From NCBI RefSeq assembly GCF_002799155.1, contig NZ_NERD01000002.1, positions 4,078,501-4,142,500 of the forward strand: 64,000 bases of DNA, read 5' to 3'. The first letter of the stretch is position 1. Each line of letters begins with the position of its first letter. Below the pieces are notes generated by a model, which made no database searches, was not told the DNA's origin, and saw only the letters and a program-made list of their open reading frames with translations. A program made the translations under genes and the position numbers. The stretch comes from Stenotrophomonas maltophilia. GTDB taxonomy: Bacteria; Pseudomonadota; Gammaproteobacteria; Xanthomonadales; Xanthomonadaceae. Of this stretch, positions 7,878 through 16,275 are shown piece by piece.

Positions 7878-10727
7878 TTATTTCTTCACCGGGTTGCCCT
7901 CGGCGTCGATCACCGTCACCTCGCCCAGGTTCAGCGCACGCACGGCCGCTTCGGTCTGCTTGAGGTCACCCACCACCACCCAGGTCAGGGCCTGCGGCTT
8001 GATCTCGGCAGCGGCCTGCTGCACCTGCGCCGGGGTCATCGCCTCGATCTCGGCCTTGCGACGCAGCACGTAGTCGTCCGGGCGCTTGAACTGCACGATC
8101 GACCCGATGGTCGACGCCACCGCGCTGGCGGTCTCGTAGGCACCGGGCAGGCTGAGGGTCTGGATGTTGCGGATGCGATTGATCTCCGCAGCGGTGGCCG
8201 GTTTGCTGCCATCGGCGAATGCAGCGATTTCCTTGCGCATTTCCGCCATCGCCGGCCCGGTCTTGTCGATCTGCACCGGCGCGCTGGCCATCCACGGGCG
8301 CTGGCCCACCGAGTTGATCGCGCTGCTGCGTGCACCATACGACCAGTGCTTGTCCTCGCGCAGGTTCATGTTCAGGCGCGAGGTGAAGTCACCACCGATC
8401 ACGCCGTTGGCGATGTCAAAGCGGGTCGAGCTGGTGGCACTGGACGGCGCCACCACCTGGCCGGCGAACAGGTTGGCCTGCACCGCGCCCGGCTGGTCGA
8501 TCAGGAACACGCGCGGGCCCTTCGGCAATGCGACGTCGGTGGCGGCCTTCACCTGCGGGGCATCGCCCGCAGCCTTCCAGTCGCCCAGCTGCTTGTCCAG
8601 CAGCGGCACGATCTCAGCCAGGGTGGTGTCACCGACCACGATCAGGGTGCCGTTCTGCGGGCGCAGCCAGTCGTGGTGGAAGTCGACCAGGTCCTCACGG
8701 GTCAGGCCGCTGATCGCCGCCTCGTCGCCGCTGCCGGTGAACGGAATCGCATACGGGTGGCCCTTGCCGTACAGCAGCGGCGGCAGCACGCGCATCGCCA
8801 CCGCACCCGGGTTGACCTTCTCCTGCTGGATGCCGGCGATCCAGCTCGCCTTGACCCGGTCGATCTCGCCCTGCTCGAAGCGCGGCTCGCGCAGCAGGTC
8901 GCGGTACAGCGCCAGCGACGGTGCCAGGTTTTCCTTCAGTGCCGACAGGTCCACGCTCATCGAGTCCAGGCCGGCCGAGGCATCCAGGCTGGCGCCCAAT
9001 GCATCAGCGGCATCGGCGAAGGCCAGCGAGCCGAGCTTGCCGGCGCCTTCGGTCATCAGGCTCATGGTGAAGTTGGCGGTGCCCGGCTTGCGGCCCTGGT
9101 CGGCGCTGAAGCCGCCCGGGAACTGGTAGCTGAACTGCACCACCGGAATCTCGTGGCGCTCGGCCAGGATCACCTGGGTGCCGTTCTTCAGCGTGGCGCG
9201 CTGCAGCGCCGGGAATTTCAGCTGCGGGAACTCGCGGGTCTGCGGCACGCCGGCCTTGCGGTCGACCTGCTCCGGCAGGGTGCTGTACTTGGGGTCCACC
9301 GCCGGCACGGTGAACGGCTTCGGCGCCTGGCTCGGGTCTTCCTTCAGCGCCACACGCTCACCCGGTGCGATCACCAGGGTGTGACTGCCCTTGTCCAGCC
9401 ACTGCGCACCCAGCCGGCTCAGATCGGCGGCACTGGCCTTCTCGATGTTGGCCAGCGAGGTGCGGAAGCAACCCGGGTCGCCGGTGAACACTGCGCACTC
9501 GGCCAGCGCATCGGCCTTGCCGCCGAAGCCACCGATGCGCTCGATGCCACGGATGAAGCCGGCGCGGGCGCCGGTCTTGGCACGCTCCAGCTCGGCCGCG
9601 GTCGGGCCCTGCTTGATCAGGCGATCCAGTTCCTCGTCGATGATCTTCTCGACCTTGGCCGGGTCCTGGCCCTGCTTGACCGTCGCCATGATCACGAAGT
9701 TCGAACCCAGCTGCGACGTCGACAGGCCCGACGCGATGCTGTCCACCAGCTTGTCCTGGTGCTGCAGGCGCTGGCTCAGGCGCGAGGACTTGGCACCGCC
9801 CAGTACCTGCGCGAACAGCTGCAGCTGATCGACATCGGTGGTGCCGACCTGCGGCACGTTCCAGGCGCGGTAGATGCGCGCCTGCGGCACCTTGTCGGTC
9901 ATCGTCTCGCGCGTGTCGGCGCTGCGCTTGGCCACGTTCACGGCCGGCTGCGCCATGGTCGGGCCGGCCGGAATGCTGCCGAAGTACCTGCCGACCTTTT
10001 CCTTGGCGGTGGCCAGGTCGATGTCGCCGGCCAGCACCAGCACCGCGTTGTTCGGGCCGTACCAGGTGCGGAACCAGGTCTTCACGTCATCCAGCGACGC
10101 CGCGTTCAGATCGTTCATCGAACCGATCACGCCGTGGTGGTACGGGTGGCCTACCGGGTACAGCGCCTTGTTGAGCTGGTCCCAGGCCTGGCCGTAGGGC
10201 TGGTTCTCGCCCTGGCGCTTCTCGTTCTGCACCACGCCACGCTGCTCGTCCAGCGCCGCCTGGTCGATCGCACCGACCAGGTGACCCATGCGGTCCGACT
10301 CCATCCACAGCGCCATGTCCAGCGCGGTGGTGGGCACGTTCTCGAAGTAGTTGGTGCGGTCGGTATTGGTGGTGCCGTTCTGGTTGGTGGCACCGACCTG
10401 CTTGAACGGTTCGAAGAATTCGCCGTCGTGGTTTTCGCTGCCCTGGAACATCAGGTGCTCGAACAGGTGCGCAAAGCCGGTACGGCCGGCCGGTTCGTCC
10501 TTGCTGCCCACGTGGTACCAGACGTTGACCGCGACGATCGGCGCCTTGCGATCGGTATGCACGATCACGCGCAGGCCGTTGGGCAGGGTGAACTGCTCGT
10601 ACGGGATATCGACCTTGGCCGGTGCCGCCGGCTTGGCGGCAAGCGCGGAGGTGGGCGCAAGCGTGCCCAGGGCGGTGCTGAGGGCGACGGCCAGCAGTGC
10701 AGCGCGCGGGCGAAGGGCGAGAGACAT
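7878..10727 (-). CDS. M16-family zinc metalloprotease, two-domain, secreted
   Basis: This 949-residue protein has a Sec signal peptide ending near ALAAKPA. The inverted zinc motif H-x-x-E-H is seen as HLFEHLMFQGS, with the downstream glutamate in DEQRGVVQNEKRQGE. The C-terminal half repeats the fold without the zinc motif, as in pitrilysin/insulinase relatives that form a closed chamber. A periplasmic role in degrading peptides is likely. ATG 10727 (MSLALRPRAALLAVAL) gives a normal signal peptide; the frame extends six codons further. A constant-arm REP hairpin follows the stop. Confidence 0.9.
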   Translation of the reverse strand: MSLALRPRAALLAVALSTALGTLAPTSALAAKPAAPAKVDIPYEQFTLPNGLRVIVHTDRKAPIVAVNVWYHVGSKDEPAGRTGFAHLFEHLMFQGSENHDGEFFEPFKQVGATNQNGTTNTDRTNYFENVPTTALDMALWMESDRMGHLVGAIDQAALDEQRGVVQNEKRQGENQPYGQAWDQLNKALYPVGHPYHHGVIGSMNDLNAASLDDVKTWFRTWYGPNNAVLVLAGDIDLATAKEKVGRYFGSIPAGPTMAQPAVNVAKRSADTRETMTDKVPQARIYRAWNVPQVGTTDVDQLQLFAQVLGGAKSSRLSQRLQHQDKLVDSIASGLSTSQLGSNFVIMATVKQGQDPAKVEKIIDEELDRLIKQGPTAAELERAKTGARAGFIRGIERIGGFGGKADALAECAVFTGDPGCFRTSLANIEKASAADLSRLGAQWLDKGSHTLVIAPGERVALKEDPSQAPKPFTVPAVDPKYSTLPEQVDRKAGVPQTREFPQLKFPALQRATLKNGTQVILAERHEIPVVQFSYQFPGGFSADQGRKPGTANFTMSLMTEGAGKLGSLAFADAADALGASLDASAGLDSMSVDLSALKENLAPSLALYRDLLREPRFEQGEIDRVKASWIAGIQQEKVNPGAVAMRVLPPLLYGKGHPYAIPFTGSGDEAAISGLTREDLVDFHHDWLRPQNGTLIVVGDTTLAEIVPLLDKQLGDWKAAGDAPQVKAATDVALPKGPRVFLIDQPGAVQANLFAGQVVAPSSATSSTRFDIANGVIGGDFTSRLNMNLREDKHWSYGARSSAINSVGQRPWMASAPVQIDKTGPAMAEMRKEIAAFADGSKPATAAEINRIRNIQTLSLPGAYETASAVASTIGSIVQFKRPDDYVLRRKAEIEAMTPAQVQQAAAEIKPQALTWVVVGDLKQTEAAVRALNLGEVTVIDAEGNPVKK

Positions 10728-10883
10728 ATCCGGATCCTTGGTCACATAGGTGAACCCCGATCCTAGCCTGCGCAGGCAACGGCAGGAATCGGTCGCCAGT
10801 CACTGGGGGTGTTTGCCCTGGAGGCCATCCGGCCCGGCCCATCCGCAGGGCCTGAACCGTCACATGCGCCGACTGAAAGCGTC

Positions 10884-10934
10884 CGGACAGTGTCCGCGGC
10901 AGATCGAATGGACAGGTGTCCGCCCACCGGACAC
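10884..10934 (+). promoter_or_regulatory. Candidate enhancer-binding-protein sites (two dyads plus a half-site)
   Basis: CGGACA-G-TGTCCG (10884-10896) and GGACA-GG-TGTCC (10910-10921) are dyads of the same pentamer, followed by a CCGGACAC half-site (10927-10934). They lie about 45-95 bp upstream of the -24 element of the sigma-54-like promoter at 10977, where activator sites are expected. TGTC half-sites recall those described for the pilus regulator PilR; that link is inference. Confidence 0.5.
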
Positions 10935-10976
10935 TTTTCGATTACCAGAAAACCCTTGTAAATCAATAGCTAAAAG

Positions 10977-10993
10977 TTGGCACGGGGATTGCT
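10977..10993 (+). promoter_or_regulatory. Sigma-54 (-24/-12) promoter
   Basis: TTGGCACGGGGATTGCT has GG (10979-10980) and GC (10991-10992) exactly 10 bp apart, matching the TGGCACG-N4-TTGCW consensus of RpoN promoters. It points toward the repeat protein at 11143, giving a leader of about 140 nt. The rest of the 415-bp gap contains the dyads listed separately and nothing else I recognise. Confidence 0.75.
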
Positions 10994-11142
10994 TGGTACT
11001 TCCTGCGCCAAGAAGGGCTTCAGACAAAAGCTGACTGAAGACTGAACAGATGCAGGAAATCGAAAATTCTCCTTGCATCCCCAGAATTGGTGTACTACCT
11101 TACTACCACACCACTGATCACCAACACTAAACAGGCCCCGTC

Positions 11143-11613
11143 ATGAACGCCAAGACCATCGCCATCGCCCTGATCGCCGGCACCGCGGTTGTTTCGTCGG
11201 TGCAGGCCTCCGAATCCATCAAGACCCTGTCCACCGTGCAGGTTCGCCCGGCCGCCGACCAGCTGGCCCAGCAGGCCTGGGAACAGGCCAGCGGCATCCC
11301 CACCCTGGCCACCGTGGAAGTGCGTCCGAGCGCCGACCAGCTGGCCGAGCGCAGCGGCTACGTCGCCACCCCGGTCGCCGCCGCGATGCCGATCACCACC
11401 CTGGCCTCGGTGGAAGTGCGCCCGAGCCTGGAACAGCGCGTCGCCCTGGCCGCCGAACTGGAAGCCCAGCGCTACGCCGCGACCCTGGCTGCCGCCGCCA
11501 CCAACGTCGCCAACTCGGTCATCACCAACCTGCCGGCCCTGCAGGTGCGTCCGAGCGCCGCCGACCTGCAGGCCCTGGCCACCGGAACCGCCCAGGTCCT
11601 GCTGCGCCCGTAA
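11143..11613 (+). CDS. Small secreted protein with four V-x-V-R-P repeats, unknown function
   Basis: I do not recognise this 156-residue protein. A signal peptide is evident (MNAKTIAIALIAGTAVVSSVQA). The mature part carries four copies of an L-x-x-V/L-x-V-R-P-[AS] block followed by an acidic or Gln/Leu tail: LSTVQVRPAADQL (29-41), LATVEVRPSADQL (55-67), LASVEVRPSLEQR (87-99) and LPALQVRPSAADL (130-142), with a final LLRP. Spacings are 26, 32 and 43 residues, so the linkers have diverged while the core stayed. There are no cysteines and few aromatics. A sigma-54-type promoter precedes it, suggesting regulated expression. Confidence 0.8.
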   Translation: MNAKTIAIALIAGTAVVSSVQASESIKTLSTVQVRPAADQLAQQAWEQASGIPTLATVEVRPSADQLAERSGYVATPVAAAMPITTLASVEVRPSLEQRVALAAELEAQRYAATLAAAATNVANSVITNLPALQVRPSAADLQALATGTAQVLLRP

Positions 11614-11682
11614 GCGGTGCCGCCCTGCCCCGTGCAGGGCGTGCGCCGTAAAGGCGGCGGTCGTCGCAGGTACACTGCGCCG

Positions 11683-12162
11683 ATGAATGCCGCGCCCCAG
11701 TTCCACGTGATCCTGTTCCAACCGGAAATCCCGCCCAACACGGGCAATGTGATCCGGCTCTGCGCCAACACCGGCGCGCAGCTGCACCTGGTCGAGCCGC
11801 TCGGCTTCGCACTGGAAGACAAGCAGCTCAAGCGCGCCGGCCTGGACTACCACGAGTATTCGCGCCTGCAGGTGCACCCCGACCTGGACACCGCGCTGGC
11901 GCGGATCGCACCGAAGCGGTTGTTCGCCCTGAGTACGCGTGCCAGCGTCCGCTATGACAGCGTGGCGTTCGAAGACGGTGATGCTTTCCTGTTCGGCCCG
12001 GAAAGCCGCGGCCTGCCGCAGGACGTGCTCGATGCATTGCCCGATGGCCGCCGCCTGCGCCTGCCGATGCGGCCGGACAACCGCAGCCTCAATCTTTCCA
12101 ACACCGTTGCCGTGGTGATGTACGAAGCGTGGCGCCAGCACGGCTTTGCCGGCGGGGCGTAA
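11683..12162 (+). CDS. trmL: tRNA (cytidine/uridine-34 2'-O)-methyltransferase TrmL
   Basis: This 159-residue SPOUT methyltransferase modifies the wobble position of tRNA-Leu isoacceptors. Diagnostic segments are the N-terminal 'VILFQPEIPPNTGNVIRLCANTG', the central 'FLFGPESRGLP', and the C-terminal knot 'RLPMRPDNRSLNLSNTVAVVMYEAWRQ'. Length is normal for TrmL. ATG 11683 is selected; the frame opens earlier (11617) inside the spacer after the repeat protein. The 3' end runs directly into the 130-bp repeat array. Confidence 0.95.
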   Translation: MNAAPQFHVILFQPEIPPNTGNVIRLCANTGAQLHLVEPLGFALEDKQLKRAGLDYHEYSRLQVHPDLDTALARIAPKRLFALSTRASVRYDSVAFEDGDAFLFGPESRGLPQDVLDALPDGRRLRLPMRPDNRSLNLSNTVAVVMYEAWRQHGFAGGA

Positions 12163-12208
12163 ACCGCCTCAGGTGGGGTGTGAACCGCTGCTGGTGGGTA
12201 TGACCTGC

Positions 12209-12703
12209 TTCTGGTGGCTGTGAATCGCTCCTGGTGGGTGCGGACCTTGGTCCGCACCGATGCCCGGTCGCGCGCTGAAGGAATGTGCCAACCAAGGTTG
12301 GCACCCACCAAGGGCAGGTCCAGGCGGCCACCGAGAACCTCTGATGGCTGTGAACCACTCCTGGTGGGTGCGGACCTTGGTCCGCACCGATGCCTGGTCG
12401 TGCACTGAAGGAATGTGCCAACCAAGGTTGGCACCCACCAAGGGCAGGTCCAGGCGGCCACCGAGAACCTCTGATGGCTGTGAATCGCTCCTGGTGGGTG
12501 CGGACCTTGGTCCGCACCGATGCCTGGTCGTGCACTGAAGGAATGTGCCAACCAAGGTTGGCACCCACCAAGGGCAGGTCCAAGCGGCCACCGAGAACCT
12601 CTGATGGCTGTGAACCACCCCTGGTGGGTGCGGACCTTGGTCCGCACCGATGCCTGGTCGTGCACTGAAGGAATGTGCCAACCAAGGTTGGCACCCACCA
12701 GAA
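12209..12703. repeat. 130-bp tandem array of REP doublets (about 3.8 copies)
   Basis: Units with an exact 130-bp period start their first palindrome at 12241, 12371, 12501 and 12631. Each unit carries GGTGGGT-GCGGACC-TT-GGTCCGC-ACC and, about 40 bp later, GTGCCAACC-AA-GGTTGGCAC-CCACC, i.e. two REP palindromes in inverted orientation with a GGTGGG head at each end. Copies differ at only a few bases (for example GCCCGG/GCCTGG). The last unit is cut short at 12703, 8 bp before the gcdH stop. Degenerate pieces (12163-12208) precede the array. The unit is not a multiple of three and lacks minus-strand stops, which creates spurious ORFs. Confidence 0.95.
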
Positions 12704-12710
12704 CCAGGCT

Positions 12711-13874
12711 TCAGAACGCGTTGATGCCGGTCAGCTCACGGCCGATCACCAGCTGGTGCACGGTCTCGGTGCCTTCATAGGTGATCACCGACTCCAGGTT
12801 CAGCGCATGCCGGATCGCCACGTGTTCGGTGGTGATACCAGCCCCACCGAGCAGGTCGCGGCATTCACGGGCGATGTCGATGGCCATCCGGCAGTTGTTC
12901 CACTTGGCCAGGCTGACCTGCTGCGGCTGCAGCTGGCCCGCTTCCTTCAATCGCCCCAGCTGCAATGCCAGCAGCTGTGCGGTGGTGATGCGGCGGGCCA
13001 TCTCCGCCAGCTTGATCTGCGCGCTCTGGGTCGCGGCCAGCGGGCGACCAAACAGCACGCGCTCCTTGGCATAGCCCAGCGCTTCATCCAGGCAGGCAAT
13101 CGCCGCACCGATCGGGCCCCAGCTGATGCCATAGCGCGCCTGGGTCAGGCAACCCAGCGGCCCCTTCAGGCCCTTCACGTTCGGCAGGCGATGGCTGTCG
13201 GGCACGCGCACGTCGTCGAAGTACAGCGCACCGGTCAGCGACGCACGCAGGCTCATCTTGTGCTTGATTTCCTGCGTGGTGAAGCCGGCCATGCCCTTCT
13301 CCAGCACGAAGCCCTGGATGCCGTCTTCGGTCTGCGCCCAGACGATGGCCAGGTCGGCCACCGGGCCGCTGGTGATCCACATCTTGCTGCCGCTGATGCG
13401 CCAGTCGCTGCCGTCGCGCACCGCGCGGGTCTTCATGCTGGCCGGATCGGAACCGCCGTGGGCCTCGGTCAGGCCGAAGCAACCGATCAGTTCACCGCGC
13501 GCCATCGCCGGCAGCCACTGCTGGCGCTGTTCCTCGCTGCCATAGGCGTAGATCGGGTACATGCACAGCGAGCTCTGCACCGAGACGAAGCTGCGCAGGC
13601 CCGAATCGCCGCGCTCCAGCTCCTGGCAGATCAGGCCGTAGCTGACCGCACCGAGGCCGCCGCCGCCGTATTCGGCCGGCAGGGTGGCGCCCAGCAGGCC
13701 CAGCGCGGCGATCTCCGGCACCAGTTCAGATGGGAAATGGGCCTGGTCGAAAGCATCGCCGATGATCGGCAGCACGCGCTCGTTGGTGAAGCGGGCGACG
13801 CTTTCCTGCACCGCGCGCTCTTCCTCGTTGAGCAGGGAACGGACATCGAACAGATCGTACGGATGCAAAGCCAT
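12711..13874 (-). CDS. gcdH: Glutaryl-CoA dehydrogenase (acyl-CoA dehydrogenase family)
   Basis: This 387-residue flavoenzyme has the FAD/substrate loops 'CFGLTEAHGGSDPASMKT' and 'WITSGPVADLAIVW', the catalytic glutamate region 'SVITYEGTETVHQLVIGRELTG', and the 'QARYGISWGPIGAA' segment seen in glutaryl-CoA dehydrogenases. It would oxidise and decarboxylate glutaryl-CoA (lysine/tryptophan catabolism), passing electrons to ETF. ATG 13874 is chosen; a GTG three codons upstream is possible. It is divergent from the ETF-ubiquinone oxidoreductase that would accept its electrons, a sensible pairing. Confidence 0.9.
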   Translation of the reverse strand: MALHPYDLFDVRSLLNEEERAVQESVARFTNERVLPIIGDAFDQAHFPSELVPEIAALGLLGATLPAEYGGGGLGAVSYGLICQELERGDSGLRSFVSVQSSLCMYPIYAYGSEEQRQQWLPAMARGELIGCFGLTEAHGGSDPASMKTRAVRDGSDWRISGSKMWITSGPVADLAIVWAQTEDGIQGFVLEKGMAGFTTQEIKHKMSLRASLTGALYFDDVRVPDSHRLPNVKGLKGPLGCLTQARYGISWGPIGAAIACLDEALGYAKERVLFGRPLAATQSAQIKLAEMARRITTAQLLALQLGRLKEAGQLQPQQVSLAKWNNCRMAIDIARECRDLLGGAGITTEHVAIRHALNLESVITYEGTETVHQLVIGRELTGINAF

Positions 13875-13925
13875 GGCACTCACACGCAGTCAGGACCCGG
13901 CCATTGTCGGTCATCCGGGCAGAGC

Positions 13926-13945
13926 GTGCCGGCCAGGGTCGGCAC
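13926..13945. repeat. Single REP palindrome
   Basis: GTGCCGGCC-AGG-GTCGGCAC followed by CCACC lies in the divergent gap between gcdH and the ETF-QO gene. It is the same GGTGGG-headed class as the 12.2-kb array. No convincing promoter could be placed in the rest of this 257-bp gap. Confidence 0.65.
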
Positions 13946-14131
13946 CCACCAGAGCGGCGGCGCTACGCTGCATTGCAGCAATCCGGGTGTGAACATCGGC
14001 GATCTAGCTCGATCACGCGCGGCCCGGTACCCTGACACATTCAAACAACCGTTTCGCCCGTGGCTGCACGCGCGATTCCCAGGCACCGCCGGTGGCCCCG
14101 ATGCCGGCCCTACCCACGAGTCATGCAATCG

Positions 14132-15808
14132 ATGAGCGCTGAAGCCAACGCCCTGCCCCCGCGTGAAGTAATGGAGTTCGACGTGGTGATCGTCGGCGCC
14201 GGCCCCGCCGGCCTGGCCACCGCGATCCGCCTGCGCCAGCGCGCGATCGAAGCCGGCCGCGAACTGTCGGTGTGCGTGCTGGAAAAAGGCTCAGAGCCGG
14301 GCGCACACGTGCTGTCCGGCGCGGTGATGGACCCGCGCGCGCTGACCGAACTGTTCCCGGACTGGGCCGAGCGCGGCGCACCGCTGAAGCAGAAAGTCAC
14401 CCGCGACGAATTCCTGTTCCTCAGCGAAACCGGCGCGCGCAGCACGCCCCATGCGCTGCTGCCGGAGTGCTTCCACAATGAAGGCAACTACATCATCAGC
14501 CTGGGGGAAGTGACCCGCTGGCTGGCGCAGCAGGCCGAGGCGCTGGAAGTGGCGATCTTCCCCGGCTTTGCGGCCGCCGAGGTGCTGTACGGCGACAACG
14601 GCGAAGTGATCGGCGTGGCCACCGGCGACATGGGCATCGAGAAGGACGGCAGCATCGGCCCGGCCTTCGAGCGCGGCATGGCGCTGCACGCGAAATACAC
14701 GATCTTCGCCGAAGGCGCGCGCGGCCACCTCGGCCGCCAGCTGATCGCCCGCTACAAGCTCGACGAAGGCAAGGACCCGCAGGCCTACGGCATCGGCATC
14801 AAGGAACTGTGGCAGATCGACCCGGCCAGGCATGAGCCGGGCCTGGTGGTGCATGCGGCCGGCTGGCCGCTGGACAGCGACACCTACGGCGGTGCGTTCC
14901 TGTACCACGCCGACGGTGGCAAGGTCGCCATCGGCTACGTGGTCGGCCTCGACTACAGGAACCCATGGCTGAGCCCGTTCGAAGAGTTCCAGCGCTTCAA
15001 GACCCATCCGTCGATCCGCAAGCACCTGGAAGGCGGCACCCGCATCGGCTACGGCGCGCGTGCGATCACCGCCGGTGGCCTGCTGTCGCTGCCGAAGACG
15101 GTGTTCCCCGGCGGCGCGCTGGTCGGCTGCGAGGCCGGCTATCTCAACGCCAGCCGCATCAAGGGCAGCCACGCCGCGATCAAGACCGGCATGCTGTGCG
15201 CCGATGCCGCATTCGACGCGCTGGCCGCCGACCGCCAGCACGACGAACTGAGCGCCTACCCGAAGGCGTTCGAAGCCAGCTGGCTGTTCACCGAACTGCA
15301 GCAGGCCAAGAACTTCAAGCAGTGGTTCAAGAAGGGCCAGACCGTGGCCACCCTGATGACCGGCGTGGAGCAGTGGCTGCTGCCAAAGCTGGGCGTGCGC
15401 AACCCGCCGTGGACCCTGCACCGCACGCAGCCGGACCATGCCTGCCTGGAACCGGCGGCCAAGCACACCCGCATCGCCTACCCGAAGCCGGATGGCGTGC
15501 TGACCTTCGACCGCCTCAGCTCGGTGTTCCTGAGCAGCACCAACCACGACGAAAACCAGCCCAGCCACCTGACGCTGAAAGACCCCAGCATTCCGGTGAA
15601 GGTCAACCTGGCCGAGTACGCGGGCCCGGAAGCACGCTACTGCCCGGCCGGCGTATACGAGTTCGTTGGCGAAGCCGACAACGCGCGCCTGCAGATCAAC
15701 GCGCAGAACTGCGTGCACTGCAAGACCTGCGACATCAAGGATCCGACCCAGAACATCGTATGGGTGACCCCGCAGGGCGGCGGTGGCCCGAACTACTCGG
15801 GTATGTGA
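14132..15808 (+). CDS. Electron-transfer flavoprotein-ubiquinone oxidoreductase
   Basis: This protein of about 558 residues has an N-terminal FAD dinucleotide motif (VVIVGAGPAGLATAIRLRQ) and a C-terminal ferredoxin-like [4Fe-4S] region, 'ARYCPAGVYEF' then 'NCVHCKTCDIKDPTQNIVW'. It carries electrons from ETF to ubiquinone at the inner membrane, linking acyl-CoA dehydrogenases to respiration. The start is ATG 14132 (MSAEANALPPREVM); an ATG three codons upstream (14123) is equally usable, and neither has a clear ribosome-binding site. A GC-rich hairpin follows the stop. Confidence 0.93.
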   Translation: MSAEANALPPREVMEFDVVIVGAGPAGLATAIRLRQRAIEAGRELSVCVLEKGSEPGAHVLSGAVMDPRALTELFPDWAERGAPLKQKVTRDEFLFLSETGARSTPHALLPECFHNEGNYIISLGEVTRWLAQQAEALEVAIFPGFAAAEVLYGDNGEVIGVATGDMGIEKDGSIGPAFERGMALHAKYTIFAEGARGHLGRQLIARYKLDEGKDPQAYGIGIKELWQIDPARHEPGLVVHAAGWPLDSDTYGGAFLYHADGGKVAIGYVVGLDYRNPWLSPFEEFQRFKTHPSIRKHLEGGTRIGYGARAITAGGLLSLPKTVFPGGALVGCEAGYLNASRIKGSHAAIKTGMLCADAAFDALAADRQHDELSAYPKAFEASWLFTELQQAKNFKQWFKKGQTVATLMTGVEQWLLPKLGVRNPPWTLHRTQPDHACLEPAAKHTRIAYPKPDGVLTFDRLSSVFLSSTNHDENQPSHLTLKDPSIPVKVNLAEYAGPEARYCPAGVYEFVGEADNARLQINAQNCVHCKTCDIKDPTQNIVWVTPQGGGGPNYSGM

Positions 15809-15815
15809 TCGCCCG

Positions 15816-15840
15816 GGGCTGCGACCGCCGGTCGCAGCCC
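15816..15840. terminator. Hairpin after ETF-QO gene
   Basis: GGGCTGCGACC-GCC-GGTCGCAGCCC is an 11-bp perfect stem 8 bp after the stop codon. There is no U-run, so it may be a REP element acting as a 3' stabiliser, not a true intrinsic terminator. Confidence 0.55.
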
Positions 15841-15873
15841 GGCCGCTGCACCTCACCGCTATCCTGCCCGCCC

Positions 15874-16275
15874 ATGCGTGCCTCCCGCCTGCTCATCACC
15901 ATTGCCGTGGCCCTGCTTGCCACGGCCTGCCAGCGCCCGCCTGCGGTCCCGGCCACGCCCGAACAGGCGCACCAGCAGGCCATGCAGCGTGCGTTCGAAT
16001 TGTGTGCCGGCTGCCACACCGTGCAGCCCGGTGGCATCCACCGCTTCGGACCGAACCTGCACGGCGTGATCGGCCGCCGCGCCGGCAGCCTGCCCGACTA
16101 CGGCTATTCCGAGGGCATGCGCCGGGCAGATATCACCTGGACCGCGCAGACGCTGGATACCTTCCTGCAGTCACCGACGCACCTGGTGCCGGGCACGCGC
16201 ATGTACAACGCCTTCCCCAGCGCAGAACGCCGCGCGCTGGTGATCGCCTACCTGCAGCAGCAGTCGGCTCAGTGA
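15874..16275 (+). CDS. Small c-type cytochrome (lipoprotein-like)
   Basis: This 133-residue protein has an N-terminal export signal with a lipobox-like LLATAC, the heme-attachment motif C-A-G-C-H and a distal methionine candidate in VPGTRMYNAF. 'FGPNLHGVIGRRAG' matches the class I monoheme cytochrome c loop. It is probably periplasmic and membrane-tethered, carrying single electrons; its partner is not evident. The final 7 bp overlap the convergent histidine-kinase gene (stop at 16269). Confidence 0.9.
   Translation: MRASRLLITIAVALLATACQRPPAVPATPEQAHQQAMQRAFELCAGCHTVQPGGIHRFGPNLHGVIGRRAGSLPDYGYSEGMRRADITWTAQTLDTFLQSPTHLVPGTRMYNAFPSAERRALVIAYLQQQSAQ

Noticed and set aside
7431..10766. 1111-residue plus-strand open frame opposite the M16 protease
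   Set aside because: Antisense shadow of a well-defined protease with HxxEH; no ribosome-binding site or domain on the plus strand.
12163..12698. Long overlapping minus-strand reading frames (170-248 residues) with repeated 'LGWHIPSVHDQASVRTKVRTHQ'-type peptides
   Set aside because: They arise because the 130-bp REP unit has no stops in three frames. The same peptide appears in each frame in turn, and the palindromic DNA explains the repetition.
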